Positions 8,747 through 16,317 of a stretch of DNA of 39,037 nucleotides are shown here, in pieces. Origin of the DNA: Fibrobacter sp. (GTDB lineage Bacteria; Fibrobacterota; Fibrobacteria; Fibrobacterales; Fibrobacteraceae); assembly GCA_012511955.1 (NCBI GenBank), contig JAAZFC010000009.1, positions 1 through 39,037 of the forward strand, written 5' to 3'. The notes under the pieces were generated by a model, which was given only the letters and a program-made list of their open reading frames with translations, was not told the DNA's origin and did no database searches. The position numbers were made by a program, and so were the translations under genes. How positions within the stretch are numbered: the first letter of the stretch is position 1; every line of letters starts with the position of its first letter.

Positions 8747-9850
8747 ATGGATTCTCTTGATAAGCTAACAATTAAAGGATTTAAATCCATTCGCCAGCTT
8801 GAAAACTTTGAATTCAAGAATTTAAATATTTTAGTGGGTGGTAATGGGGCTGGAAAAACTAATTTGATTAGCTTTTTTAAACTAATGCGCAGTATTATAA
8901 AGGGTAATTTAGCCGAGTATGTGCGTAATAGTGGTGGAGCTAATGATTTACTATTTAATAGTCGCAAAATTACTGAAGAAATGTTTTTTGAGATGCACTT
9001 TGGGGCTCGTGGATATCGCTTTACTTTGCATCCAACGCCTAAAAATGCTTTGGCAATGGGAGATGAGTCTCGCTACTATAAATATGGAACCACAGGATGG
9101 TGGGAGTTAGGTAGTAGTAACGATGATACTTCGCGACTTGTAAAAGAAGTACTGAATGCTCAGTCTAGTAGTAATTATAGTAAGCCAGTTTATACATCTA
9201 TTAATTCATGGCAAATTTATCATTTTCATGATACCAGTGACACTGCAGGTATGCGCCAGTACGAAATAATTCAGGACAAACGCCAACTTCGACCGGATGC
9301 TGCAAATATTGCACCTTTTTTGTTTCATTTGAAGAATAACTTTCCTGATGAATATGGCGAAATATTAAATGCTGTGCGTTTGGTTATGCCATTTTTTGCA
9401 GATTTTAACCTCGAAATTGAAGACTTTGGCGAAAAACAACAAATAAACCTTTCTTGGTTCCAAAAAGGTTCAGATTATCCCATGCAACCTTATCATCTTT
9501 CGGATGGATCTATTAGATTTATTTGTATTGCCGCTGCAATGCTACAGCCCAATCCACCTTCTACAATAATTATTGATGAGCCAGAGTTGGGATTGCATCC
9601 TGCAACTATTTCAATCATAGCTGAGTTAATTCAAGACGCAGCTAAGCGCACTCAAGTTATCATTGCCACTCAATCACCTGCGCTGATTGACCAATTTTCC
9701 GTAGCAGATATTGTAGTGGTAAACCGAGAGGATGGTGCTTCAACTTTCAAAAGACTTGATGAAAGAGATTTTTCAGAATGGCTTAAAAATTATTCTGTTG
9801 GTGAACTTTGGAGCAAAAATGTGATTTCAGGAGGACCAGTTTATGAGTGA
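8747..9850 (+). CDS. RecF/OLD-like AAA ATPase (AAA_21 type)
   Basis: A 367-residue SMC/RecF-type ATPase. It shows the N-terminal LTIKGFKSIRQLENFEF strand pattern, Walker A GGNGAGKTN (31-39), the ABC-like signature region HLSDGSIRFICIAA, Walker B IIIDEPELGLHP with Asp277/Glu278, and the switch histidine region IIATQSPALIDQF. ATPases of this kind pair with Toprim-like or other nuclease partners in OLD, Gabija, PARIS and Rlo-type systems. The downstream DUF4276 gene overlaps this one by eight bases, which fits a two-gene ATPase/effector unit. It is separated from the helicase by 101 bases with an inverted repeat, so it may have its own promoter. The start ATG is preceded by TAAGTGGAATAAAA, a modest ribosome binding site. 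Confidence 0.9.
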   Translation: MDSLDKLTIKGFKSIRQLENFEFKNLNILVGGNGAGKTNLISFFKLMRSIIKGNLAEYVRNSGGANDLLFNSRKITEEMFFEMHFGARGYRFTLHPTPKNALAMGDESRYYKYGTTGWWELGSSNDDTSRLVKEVLNAQSSSNYSKPVYTSINSWQIYHFHDTSDTAGMRQYEIIQDKRQLRPDAANIAPFLFHLKNNFPDEYGEILNAVRLVMPFFADFNLEIEDFGEKQQINLSWFQKGSDYPMQPYHLSDGSIRFICIAAAMLQPNPPSTIIIDEPELGLHPATISIIAELIQDAAKRTQVIIATQSPALIDQFSVADIVVVNREDGASTFKRLDERDFSEWLKNYSVGELWSKNVISGGPVYE

Positions 9851-10523
9851 TTACGTTGAGGTTGTGGCTTTAGTCGAAGGAAAAACAGAACAGGTTTTTA
9901 TTGACAAGTTACTGGGAAAATATTTGGCTGATAGAAACATATTCATGACAGCAATCCAGTTATCAAAGCCTGGTCAAAAAGGTGGAGATGTTAAGTTTTC
10001 AAGAGCGCTTAAGGATATATCAAGTCATCTCAAAGAACGGCCAAATACTTATGTAACTTAATTTTTCGATTATTACGGGGTTAAGGAGTGGCCTGGTGTT
10101 GAAGAAGCGCAAAAATATAAAGACCCTAGCTTAATTGCCTGTGCTATAAATGAGGCAACTAAAAAAGAAGTTGTGCAAAGGGTTTCGGCCCAGCGGGTAG
10201 AAAATAGATTTATACCTTATGTAGCTGTACACGAGTTTGAAGCTTTATTGTTTAGTGATCCAGTTCATTTAGCTGAAACTTTAAAGATTAAACAAAATGA
10301 AATAGAAGCTGTTTTGAATAAATTTGGTAATCCTGAAAGCATTAACAACTCCCCAGCAACAGCTCCTTCAAAAAGGCTAGAAAAGTTTTTTCCTCGCTAT
10401 AAAAAAGTTCAATCTGGAATAGCAATTGCAGAAAAAATTGGCATTGACAAAATCCGCAAAAAATGCAAACTATTTAATAATTGGATAAGTCAGTTAGAAG
10501 AACTCCGACAAGCTAACCCCTAA
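9843..10523 (+). pseudogene. DUF4276 (Toprim-like) protein, interrupted by an in-frame TAA
   Basis: The frame reads through 226 codons with one ochre stop at codon 73 (10059-10061). Before it lie the family hallmarks ALVEGKTEQVF (the VEGxTE acidic motif typical of Toprim-like folds, Glu12). After it come FFDYYGVKEWPG and VAVHEFEALLFSDP, both characteristic of DUF4276. The reading frame is the same on both sides, so this is a base substitution, not an indel. The stop falls at a position of the VTxxFDYYG motif that is commonly Thr or Leu. The gene overlaps the ATPase gene by eight bases and is its presumed effector partner. It is either inactivated, affected by a sequencing error, or expressed as a 72-residue fragment plus a part restarted at a GTG at 10173, which lacks a good ribosome binding site. 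Confidence 0.8.
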
Positions 10524-10527
10524 AGAA

Positions 10528-11490
10528 TCACCGCACAACTAGCGCGTAGAGCGCGTTCTCCAGCTCGGCGGGGGTGGAGTATTTGCCCAACATAATCTCG
10601 AAGTTGATTTCGCTCAGGCGGGCGGTAACGCGGAGCAACAAGCGTGGATGCCAGCGGCGCGCTTGGGCGGGAAGATTTTGAATTCTACTAAAAACCCAGG
10701 GAACCATACCGCAAACTTGGGCCATCTCCTGCTCACTGCTACCTTCTTTTTGCATGGCTTGCACATGCAGCAAACGCACACATTGTTGGTAAAGACTGCT
10801 CACAATAGCCACCGAAGAAACTCCTGCTTGCCCTAGTTCTCGTAAAGTCTTTACAAATTCCGAGCTGTTGCGCTCTCCAAAAGGCTTTTGCAATTCGTAA
10901 GCCATCATTTCCCGTTGGGGCACAATCAATTCTTTGGCTAAATCCAAGGAGATTTCTTTGCAATCAGGGGAGTGCAACAATACTTTTTGTAATTCGCTAT
11001 GCACCAATGCAGGGTCGTTGCCCAAAGCATCGGCGATATACTGGGCGGCGTTGTTTTGGATTCTAACTTTAAGCTGGCTTTGGCAGTAATCTCCTATCCA
11101 GGCAGCCATCTTATAAGCGGGCGGGGCATCAAAACTCTGCACTTCAGCGATTTTTTTAATGGTTTTGCCAAATTCTGTGCGCCCATCAATTTTTGTCCCT
11201 TCCATAAATATCATGGCATCGGGCTGGGTTTTAAGCCACGCTAAAAGCTCCGCTTGTTCCGCAGCTTTCATAGCATCAAAACGGCGTACCACCACTGCAG
11301 TTTGGGGGCCAAACATAGAAACCGTTGCCGCCGAACCAATGATTTTACTCACAATATCTTCGGTATCGCCACCGTGGAAAACTTGCTTGGCCATGGGGTC
11401 GCTGTAGCTATCCCCCAAAGCCTTTTGTAAAGCTTTTTCTAAAGCTTGGTTTTTGCTAAAAGCATTGGTGCCTAAAAACAACTGAATCAT
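10528..11490 (-). CDS. holA: DNA polymerase III subunit delta
   Basis: HolA is the delta subunit of the clamp loader; it opens the beta sliding clamp. The 320-residue length fits the family. The protein begins IQLFLGTNAFSKNQALEKAL and has the family pattern of a degenerate AAA+ core without Walker motifs (VSMFGPQTAVVVRRFDAMK). A helical C-terminal collar domain follows (ALGNDPALVHSELQKVLL). It is five bases downstream of greA on the same strand, so the two are probably cotranscribed. It converges on the DUF4276 gene with only four bases between their stop codons and no terminator. I am sure of the family and fairly sure of the start. Confidence 0.87.
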   Translation of the reverse strand: MIQLFLGTNAFSKNQALEKALQKALGDSYSDPMAKQVFHGGDTEDIVSKIIGSAATVSMFGPQTAVVVRRFDAMKAAEQAELLAWLKTQPDAMIFMEGTKIDGRTEFGKTIKKIAEVQSFDAPPAYKMAAWIGDYCQSQLKVRIQNNAAQYIADALGNDPALVHSELQKVLLHSPDCKEISLDLAKELIVPQREMMAYELQKPFGERNSSEFVKTLRELGQAGVSSVAIVSSLYQQCVRLLHVQAMQKEGSSEQEMAQVCGMVPWVFSRIQNLPAQARRWHPRLLLRVTARLSEINFEIMLGKYSTPAELENALYALVVR

Positions 11491-11495
11491 AAAAA

Positions 11496-11963
11496 CTAGC
11501 GATAATCTAAGATTTCTAGCTTAGTAATTCCTCTAGGGGTGTTTACTTCTACCACTTCGCCCTTGCCTTTACCAATTAGTGATTTACCAATGGGGGAGGT
11601 ATAGGAAATTTTACCGTTGATGGGGTCCATGCCATCGGGGGAAACCAAGGTGTATTCGGAAATTTTTCCGGTTTCTACATTTTTCACCGTCACGGTGGCC
11701 CCAAAACTAACATGGGCCATGGTAGCTGGGTCATGGCTGGCAATTTCACTGCGAGCAATGCGGTCTTCTAAATACTGAATGCGGGTTTCTATATGGGATT
11801 GGCGTTCCTTGGCAGCGTGGTATTCGGCATTTTCTTTTAGGTCGCCTTGGGCGCGAGCCTCTGCAATATCTGCTATCACTTGAACGCGTTCATTCTTCTT
11901 TAAACCATCTAATTCTTTTTGCATTTGGTCTAAAGTATCTTTAGTTACTGGTATTGTGTCCAT
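11496..11963 (-). CDS. greA: Transcription elongation factor GreA
   Basis: GreA rescues backtracked RNA polymerase by stimulating cleavage of the nascent transcript. At 155 residues it is standard length. The N-terminal coiled coil shows the conserved DLKENAEYHAAKERQ segment, whose acidic tip (Asp, Glu) reaches the polymerase active site. The C-terminal FKBP-like domain ends with SPIGKSLIGKGKGEVVEVNTP. The start is preceded by TTGAGAAAATATT, a weak ribosome binding site. It is transcribed divergently from argJ across 88 bases and leads a likely two-gene unit with holA. Confidence 0.97.
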   Translation of the reverse strand: MDTIPVTKDTLDQMQKELDGLKKNERVQVIADIAEARAQGDLKENAEYHAAKERQSHIETRIQYLEDRIARSEIASHDPATMAHVSFGATVTVKNVETGKISEYTLVSPDGMDPINGKISYTSPIGKSLIGKGKGEVVEVNTPRGITKLEILDYR

Positions 11964-12051
11964 AATATTTTCTCAAAAAAACTATTATTACTTATAAAGA
12001 AGTTAGTAAATTCACCATATAAAAGCATCTTTTTTAAAAAGTGGGTCTGCC

Positions 12052-13260
12052 ATGCTTAAATTTTTGCCCCAGGGCGGAGTTTGTACTCCCCAAGGTTTTA
12101 AGGCTAGCGGTGTTGCTGCTGGCATCAAAGAATCTGGTCTTTCCGATGTAGCTTTGCTGTATTCCACGGTACCAGCCCAATGTTTTGGGACTTTTACCAC
12201 CAATAAAGTGCAGGCTGCTCCGGTGCTTTTCGACAAAAAAGTTTTGGAAAGTAATTCCAGGGTGGCGGGTATAATAGTTAATTCGGGCAATGCCAATGCT
12301 TGTACAGGGCATACTGGCTACCAAAATACCGTGGATATGGCAGTCCAAGTGCAAGAACTTTTGGGATTAGCTAGCAATCAAGTGTTGGTTTGCTCTACGG
12401 GAGTAATAGGCCAACTACTACCCATGGGAAAAGTGCGCAAAGGCATAGATTTGGCCGTTACGGCCCTCAAAGACGATGCTTCTACAGAGTTTTCCCAAGC
12501 TATAATGACCACCGATACGGTGCATAAAACTTTAGGCGCAGAATTACAAACTGAATCTGGAGTGGTGAAAATAGGCGGCGCTTGCAAAGGTTCCGGCATG
12601 ATCCACCCCAATATGGCCACCATGTTGGCATTTATCACCACGGATATAGAATTACCCGTGAATTTTGCGGGAGAGTTCAAAGCTTGGGTAAATCAAAGTT
12701 TCAACGCTATCACTGTAGATGGCGACACTTCCACCAACGATAGCTGCATATTGCTCGCCAATGGTGCTAGCGGCATAAAATATGAGGATTTAAGTTTGTC
12801 AGAACAAGGACAATATCGCCGCGCCATGGAAGATTTGATGCGAGAATTAGCCCTTAAAATCGTGCGCGATGGGGAGGGGGCCACTAAATTGGTGGAAGTT
12901 AAAGTGGAAAAAGCCCCCAACAATGCCGAAGCTTTGCAAATGGCACGCTTTATTAGCACATCAAATTTGGTGAAAACTGCCATGTTCGGTCAAGATCCCA
13001 ACTGGGGACGCATTCTTTCTAGCGCTGGCTCCAGTGGTGCAAGCTTAAACCCCGATTTGGTGGATTTGTATTTTGATGATGTTTTAGTTTTAGAACAAGG
13101 GCAACCCACTCAGGCTGATTTAAATGCCTTAAGTGCAGTGGTAAAAAAGGAGGAATACCAAATTCGTTTGGTGCTAAACTTGGGAAATGCCACCGCTTCT
13201 GCTTTTACTTGTGATTTAAGCTATGATTATGTAAAAATAAATGCCGAATACACCACTTAA
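12052..13260 (+). CDS. argJ: Bifunctional glutamate N-acetyltransferase / ornithine acetyltransferase
   Basis: ArgJ acts in arginine biosynthesis. It moves the acetyl group from N-acetylornithine to glutamate and, in bifunctional forms, also acetylates glutamate from acetyl-CoA. The 402-residue precursor contains the autocleavage site HPNMATMLAF, with Thr190 as the new N-terminal nucleophile of the beta chain. Other family blocks are ACKGSGMIHPN, TVDGDTSTNDS, IVRDGEGATKL and FGQDPNWGRI. A possible -10 (TATAAA) lies at 12018-12023; the ribosome binding site is poor (GTGGG). The 3' end overlaps the next gene by 20 bases. Whether it is mono- or bifunctional cannot be decided from sequence alone. 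Confidence 0.96.
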   Translation: MLKFLPQGGVCTPQGFKASGVAAGIKESGLSDVALLYSTVPAQCFGTFTTNKVQAAPVLFDKKVLESNSRVAGIIVNSGNANACTGHTGYQNTVDMAVQVQELLGLASNQVLVCSTGVIGQLLPMGKVRKGIDLAVTALKDDASTEFSQAIMTTDTVHKTLGAELQTESGVVKIGGACKGSGMIHPNMATMLAFITTDIELPVNFAGEFKAWVNQSFNAITVDGDTSTNDSCILLANGASGIKYEDLSLSEQGQYRRAMEDLMRELALKIVRDGEGATKLVEVKVEKAPNNAEALQMARFISTSNLVKTAMFGQDPNWGRILSSAGSSGASLNPDLVDLYFDDVLVLEQGQPTQADLNALSAVVKKEEYQIRLVLNLGNATASAFTCDLSYDYVKINAEYTT

Positions 13261-15037
13261 AAGAAGCTTGCTAGCTGTTTATTTGCTTTGGGCAGGACTT
13301 TTGCATGTCCACGCCCAGGTGGATGATAATACGCATTTTGTGGTGGATTCATCTGCGCATTTTGTGGTGGATAGCATAGAATATAAAATCGCCAATGCCT
13401 TTGACGATAACCGCAAAGTTACTCGCTTCGATGCTTGGCTGTTTAGTGTTGGCAATCATTTGCGTTTCAAAACTCGGCCCAGCGTATTAGCCCAGAATAT
13501 ATTTTTCACCGCAGGTGATACGGTAAATTTGTATGATTTTGCCGAAAGTGAGCGCTGGTTGCGCCGGCAAAAGTTCTTGTCCGATGCCCACATAAGCTTG
13601 CGACAGGGGGAACAAGGGGAAAATATCGTAGAAGTACAAAGCTCAGATATGTGGACCACCGTGATTCCCATTGCTTTGAGCAAACCCGGAGATAGATGGC
13701 TATGGCAGTTAGGCTTATTAGAGAACAACTTTTTGGGGTTGGGAAAGTCGGTGGGACTGTATTATGGGCGTGGAGAGGAAAATATTACTTGGTTAGTTAA
13801 TTACTCCGATGGTAATTTCTGGCAAAAAAACAATCAATTAGACCTGAGCTACACTTGGAACGCCGATGGTTTTAATGGGGAGTTTTTATTGGCACGGCCT
13901 TTTTTGCTGAGCCATAGAGATGAATGGGCCTATACCATCGCTGGGCAAATTCGCCAAATGCCCCGCCTAATATATTGGAGTGAAAACACCTTGCCAGTGG
14001 CAAAAGAATATATATCGTCTCAGAACTTGCAGCTAGTTAATGCAGCGGGAGATTCGGTGAAATTTCCCACTTATAAGCCTGGGGTGCATGCCAACCATCT
14101 TTTTAGCTGGCAAAATCTGCGCCGTGATTCTTTGTCATATCGTTTGGCAAGGTCTTGGGGTGGGGCGCGGGTAGCTAAAGTGCGCGCTGGCTTTAATTAT
14201 CAAAAAAATGCATCTGAAAACCCCACCATACAGCGCACTGTTTTTCGTGAAGGAGATGATTATTTCGCCGTGGATAGCAGTGATTTGCTCCAGATGTTTT
14301 TACCCTTGCGTCAAGATGTGCGCTTTGGTTTAGGATTGGAGTTTTCTCGTTTAAATTACACCAAAAGGCATAACTTTAGCCATATAAAATGGACTGAAGA
14401 TGTACAAGAGGGGTGGGTGATTTCCGCTTATATCGCAAAAAATCAAAGAGCTTTGGGGGCCAGTAACAATCATTGGTATGGCGAAGCCGATGGGCAAATT
14501 AGCTTGGGTAATTCCCTGCACTATTTTTTAGCCCGGGCTCAACAACAAGCTTATTGGCAATTCGGCAGTTCCGAGATAAATGAAAGCAAAGGTCAGCTAA
14601 AATTTGAGTATATATTTAAGCCCACCCACCGCTTAGGCACTGCTTGGTCTGCGGAGTATAAAAACATAAACTCCGCAAATTTTGCGGAATCGTATTTTTT
14701 AGGCGCAAATTATGGTTTAGAAGGCTTTCCGGCCTTTTTTTTGGCAGGTAAACACTCTTTTTATAGTCGTTTAGAGCAGCGTTGGTATCCCGATGTGGAA
14801 GTTTTAACCTTGTTGCCAGTGTTCGCAGCATTTGTCAATGCGGGGCAAACAGCTCCCACTTGGGACAAATTATTAGACCGTAATTTACAGTGGTCGGCGG
14901 GTATAAGTTTGCGCGTGGGTTTGTCTAAATCTGTGGAAGGAGTAATTAATCATCTTAATTTGGTGTGGCCTTTAAACGGACCTTTAGCGGGCTCCAAGTG
15001 GCCCATGTTGGCGATTTTAGCCAGCGTTTCCATGTGA
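13241..15037 (+). CDS. BamA/TamA-like (Omp85 superfamily) outer-membrane protein, divergent
   Basis: A 598-residue exported protein. A signal peptide covers residues 1-26 (basic start, hydrophobic core LLAVYLLWAGLLHV, ending HAQ). One POTRA-like region follows (about 75-140; AESERWLRRQKFLSDAHISL), then a long run of alternating aromatic and hydrophobic strands typical of a 16-strand beta-barrel. The closing block AAFVNAGQTAPTWDKLL and the last residues resemble an Omp85 barrel end, although the chain ends SVSM and not with the usual aromatic residue. It overlaps argJ by 20 bases and lies six bases before the methyltransferase gene, implying one transcription unit. A special-purpose Omp85 paralogue is more likely than BamA itself, since only one POTRA is visible. 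Confidence 0.65.
   Translation: MPNTPLKRSLLAVYLLWAGLLHVHAQVDDNTHFVVDSSAHFVVDSIEYKIANAFDDNRKVTRFDAWLFSVGNHLRFKTRPSVLAQNIFFTAGDTVNLYDFAESERWLRRQKFLSDAHISLRQGEQGENIVEVQSSDMWTTVIPIALSKPGDRWLWQLGLLENNFLGLGKSVGLYYGRGEENITWLVNYSDGNFWQKNNQLDLSYTWNADGFNGEFLLARPFLLSHRDEWAYTIAGQIRQMPRLIYWSENTLPVAKEYISSQNLQLVNAAGDSVKFPTYKPGVHANHLFSWQNLRRDSLSYRLARSWGGARVAKVRAGFNYQKNASENPTIQRTVFREGDDYFAVDSSDLLQMFLPLRQDVRFGLGLEFSRLNYTKRHNFSHIKWTEDVQEGWVISAYIAKNQRALGASNNHWYGEADGQISLGNSLHYFLARAQQQAYWQFGSSEINESKGQLKFEYIFKPTHRLGTAWSAEYKNINSANFAESYFLGANYGLEGFPAFFLAGKHSFYSRLEQRWYPDVEVLTLLPVFAAFVNAGQTAPTWDKLLDRNLQWSAGISLRVGLSKSVEGVINHLNLVWPLNGPLAGSKWPMLAILASVSM
13332..13372 (+). repeat. Short tandem repeat, 24-base period, just after the signal peptide
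   Basis: The 17-base word CGCATTTTGTGGTGGAT occurs at 13332-13348 and again at 13356-13372, within a 24-base period. It encodes two copies of HFVVDS in the mature N-terminus of the BamA-like protein. It keeps the frame, so copy number changes would add or remove eight residues. Confidence 0.8.
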
Positions 15038-15043
15038 GGAACC

Positions 15044-15787
15044 ATGAAGTTCGTAGTGGTACTAGTGGCTCCAGAGCATCCCCATAATGTGGGTTTTTGT
15101 GCTCGTGCTATGCGGGCTAATAATGTAGAAGAGCTGCGTATAGTTTGGCCCCGCAAAAAGCAAATATCGGCAAAATCTTGGGTAACAGCTCACGGCGCCG
15201 CGGAAATTTTGGATTCTGCGCAAATTTTCAGCTCTTTGAAGGCTGCTTTACACGATACTCAGGCAGCGGTGGCATTTAGTCGTCGCTTTCATGACACACC
15301 GGTTCCCCATGCTAGTTTGCCTAATTTAAACGATTTGTGGCAAGGAAATTGGCATAAAATTGCCCTAGTTTTAGGCCGCGAATCCCAAGGTTTAAGCTCG
15401 GCAGAGTTAAACTTATGCTCTTGGCAATGCGAAATCCCCATGCCGGGGAAAATAAGCTTAAATTTAGGCCAGGCTTTGAGTGTGGTGCTTTATGAAATAG
15501 CTCGAGAACAAAAAAATATCTTAGATGGTAAAAGCGAAAAAGCCGTGCCTGCCATGGCTTCATACACTGAGCTAGAAAGCTTGCTAAATTTTTTGCAAGA
15601 AAATTTACCCGATCCCGAAAAACGCCCTCCGTGGAATGAAATCGCTCTGCGCCAGTGGCTACATCGCTTAAATCCCAGCTCTAAAGAAGTTCGAGCACTA
15701 TTTGGTGTGTTTAGAGGGTGGTTGGGGATAAAAGCCCGAACAACAAAAAAACATTGCGATTCTAATAAATCACAAAAGAACATATAA
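15044..15787 (+). CDS. trmJ: TrmJ-like SpoU-family RNA 2'-O-methyltransferase
   Basis: A SPOUT-class enzyme that methylates a ribose 2'-hydroxyl, most like TrmJ, which acts on tRNA position 32. The three SpoU motifs are present: NVGFCARAMRANNV (motif 1), LVLGRESQGLSSAEL (motif 2) and IPMPGKISLNLGQALSVVLYE (motif 3, which forms the trefoil knot and binds SAM). The C-terminal helical extension (about 180-245) fits TrmJ, and 247 residues is the right size. It starts six bases after the outer-membrane gene, with GAGGAACC upstream. The exact RNA substrate is inferred from family resemblance. Confidence 0.85.
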   Translation: MKFVVVLVAPEHPHNVGFCARAMRANNVEELRIVWPRKKQISAKSWVTAHGAAEILDSAQIFSSLKAALHDTQAAVAFSRRFHDTPVPHASLPNLNDLWQGNWHKIALVLGRESQGLSSAELNLCSWQCEIPMPGKISLNLGQALSVVLYEIAREQKNILDGKSEKAVPAMASYTELESLLNFLQENLPDPEKRPPWNEIALRQWLHRLNPSSKEVRALFGVFRGWLGIKARTTKKHCDSNKSQKNI

Positions 15788-15790
15788 CAT

Positions 15791-15829
15791 CAAGCTGCCC
15801 CTAAATGTTTTAAGAGCAACTTGAGTTTT
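15791..15829 (+). terminator. Probable terminator after trmJ
   Basis: CAAGCTGC (15791-15798) pairs with GCAACTTG (15816-15823) with one mismatch and is followed by AGTTTT. It sits four bases after the trmJ stop codon, in the gap between two converging genes. The stem is imperfect and the loop is long, so strength is uncertain. Confidence 0.4.
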
Positions 15830-15854
15830 ACATCATTTAACTTAATTCAGAATT

Positions 15855-16109
15855 TTAGCGCATTCCAAAAAAGAAGCATCTCCGGCCACGACCTTGCCCA
15901 GCACCTTGTCCTCGACTAGCACCACGGGTTTGTCCTCCACCAAATCCAGCACCACCGCCGAAGCCCTGTCCACGGCCCATGCCACGACCTTGACCAGCAC
16001 CTAAGCCTTGCCCTCCACCGAAGCCCTGTCCTCGGCCCATGCCACGACCTTGGCCCGCTCCGAAACCCTGACCTTGTCCAATGTTTTGATTTGTATTTTT
16101 ATCAGTCAT
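15855..16109 (-). CDS. Glycine/glutamine/arginine-rich low-complexity small protein
   Basis: An 84-residue protein with the start MTDKNTNQNIGQGQ, then almost only Gly, Gln, Arg, Met, Phe and Ala, and an abrupt end RCFFFGMR. The core is a 20-residue unit of the type GFGAGQGRGMGRGQGFGGGQ, repeated at residues 15-34 and 35-54. I chose the ATG at 16109 over one at 16142 because AGGAG lies nine bases upstream of it, and because the longer frame would run into the operator. The composition recalls the small Gly/Met/Arg-rich proteins (DUF5320-like) that accompany NifB or metal-cluster genes in anaerobes, but no such neighbour is present. The function is unknown. Two identical palindromes upstream imply tight regulation, which argues that it is a real gene. 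Confidence 0.7.
   Translation of the reverse strand: MTDKNTNQNIGQGQGFGAGQGRGMGRGQGFGGGQGLGAGQGRGMGRGQGFGGGAGFGGGQTRGASRGQGAGQGRGRRCFFFGMR
15948..16067 (-). repeat. Two tandem 60-base coding repeats in the glycine-rich gene
   Basis: Two adjacent 60-base units encode 20 residues each, of the type G(F/L)GAGQGRGMGRGQGFGGG(Q/A). The units differ at only a few bases, mostly synonymous. Multiples of three keep the frame, so slippage could change protein length without breaking it. Confidence 0.85.
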
Positions 16110-16127
16110 AATATTTACTCCTAATTG

Positions 16128-16141
16128 TGTGCATAAGCACA
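16128..16141. promoter_or_regulatory. Operator-like palindrome 1, TGTGC-N4-GCACA
   Basis: TGTGCATAAGCACA is a palindrome with ATAA at the centre. It lies 19 bases before the start codon of the glycine-rich gene (minus strand) and downstream of the probable -10 (TATAAA, read on the minus strand from 16157 to 16152). An identical copy lies 37 bases away, which is strong evidence for a dimeric regulator. The position suggests repression. I cannot name the regulator. Confidence 0.7.
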
Positions 16142-16164
16142 ATATAACTAATTTATACTCTTTT

Positions 16165-16178
16165 TGTGCATAAGCACA
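16165..16178. promoter_or_regulatory. Operator-like palindrome 2, identical to palindrome 1
   Basis: A second exact TGTGCATAAGCACA, centred 37 bases from the first. For the glycine-rich gene it would overlap the -35 region. A weaker third site, TGTGCTAGCA, starts at 16207. All three sit in the gap between the glycine-rich gene and the divergent transporter, so both could be under the same control. Confidence 0.7.
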
Positions 16179-16241
16179 TAATCTTTTTTTAAAATATCTC
16201 TTTTTTTGTGCTAGCAGGCAAGTTTTATCCGATGTATGACC

Positions 16242-16279
16242 ACGCTACTCTCTTTAGATATAGCGTAGTTTAGCTATAT
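16242..16279 (+). promoter_or_regulatory. Overlapping inverted repeats upstream of the AspT-family gene
   Basis: ACGCTA (16242-16247) is complementary to TAGCGT (16261-16266). ATATAGC (16258-16264) is complementary to GCTATAT (16273-16279). The two right/left arms overlap at 16261-16264, so only one pairing can form at a time if transcribed. The region is 39 bases before the transporter start codon. It may equally be a DNA-level operator; the stems are short. Confidence 0.3.
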
Positions 16280-16317
16280 TTTCGCCGTGTTGATTATTTT
16301 AATTTAAGGAGTGCTTA

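Noticed and set aside
6741-10523. A complete canonical Gabija system
   Set aside because: The ATPase gene lacks a fused Toprim domain, the helicase is longer than GajB, and a 101-base gap separates the two; kept only as a comparison.
10528-11407. Several plus-strand ORFs inside holA
   Set aside because: They are shadows of a well-supported minus-strand gene, with no ribosome binding sites or recognisable products.
13332-13372. Phase-variable repeat in the BamA-like gene
   Set aside because: The period is 24 bases, a multiple of three, and there are only two copies, so slippage would not switch the gene off.
15948-16067. CRISPR-like or intergenic repeat array
   Set aside because: The 60-base units are contiguous, have no spacers and encode a repeated peptide in frame.
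16128-16178. LexA boxes of the Fibrobacter type
   Set aside because: The LexA motif reported for Fibrobacter succinogenes is of the form TGCNC-N4-GTGCA, while these sites read TGTGC-N4-GCACA. The gene downstream is also not a DNA-repair gene.
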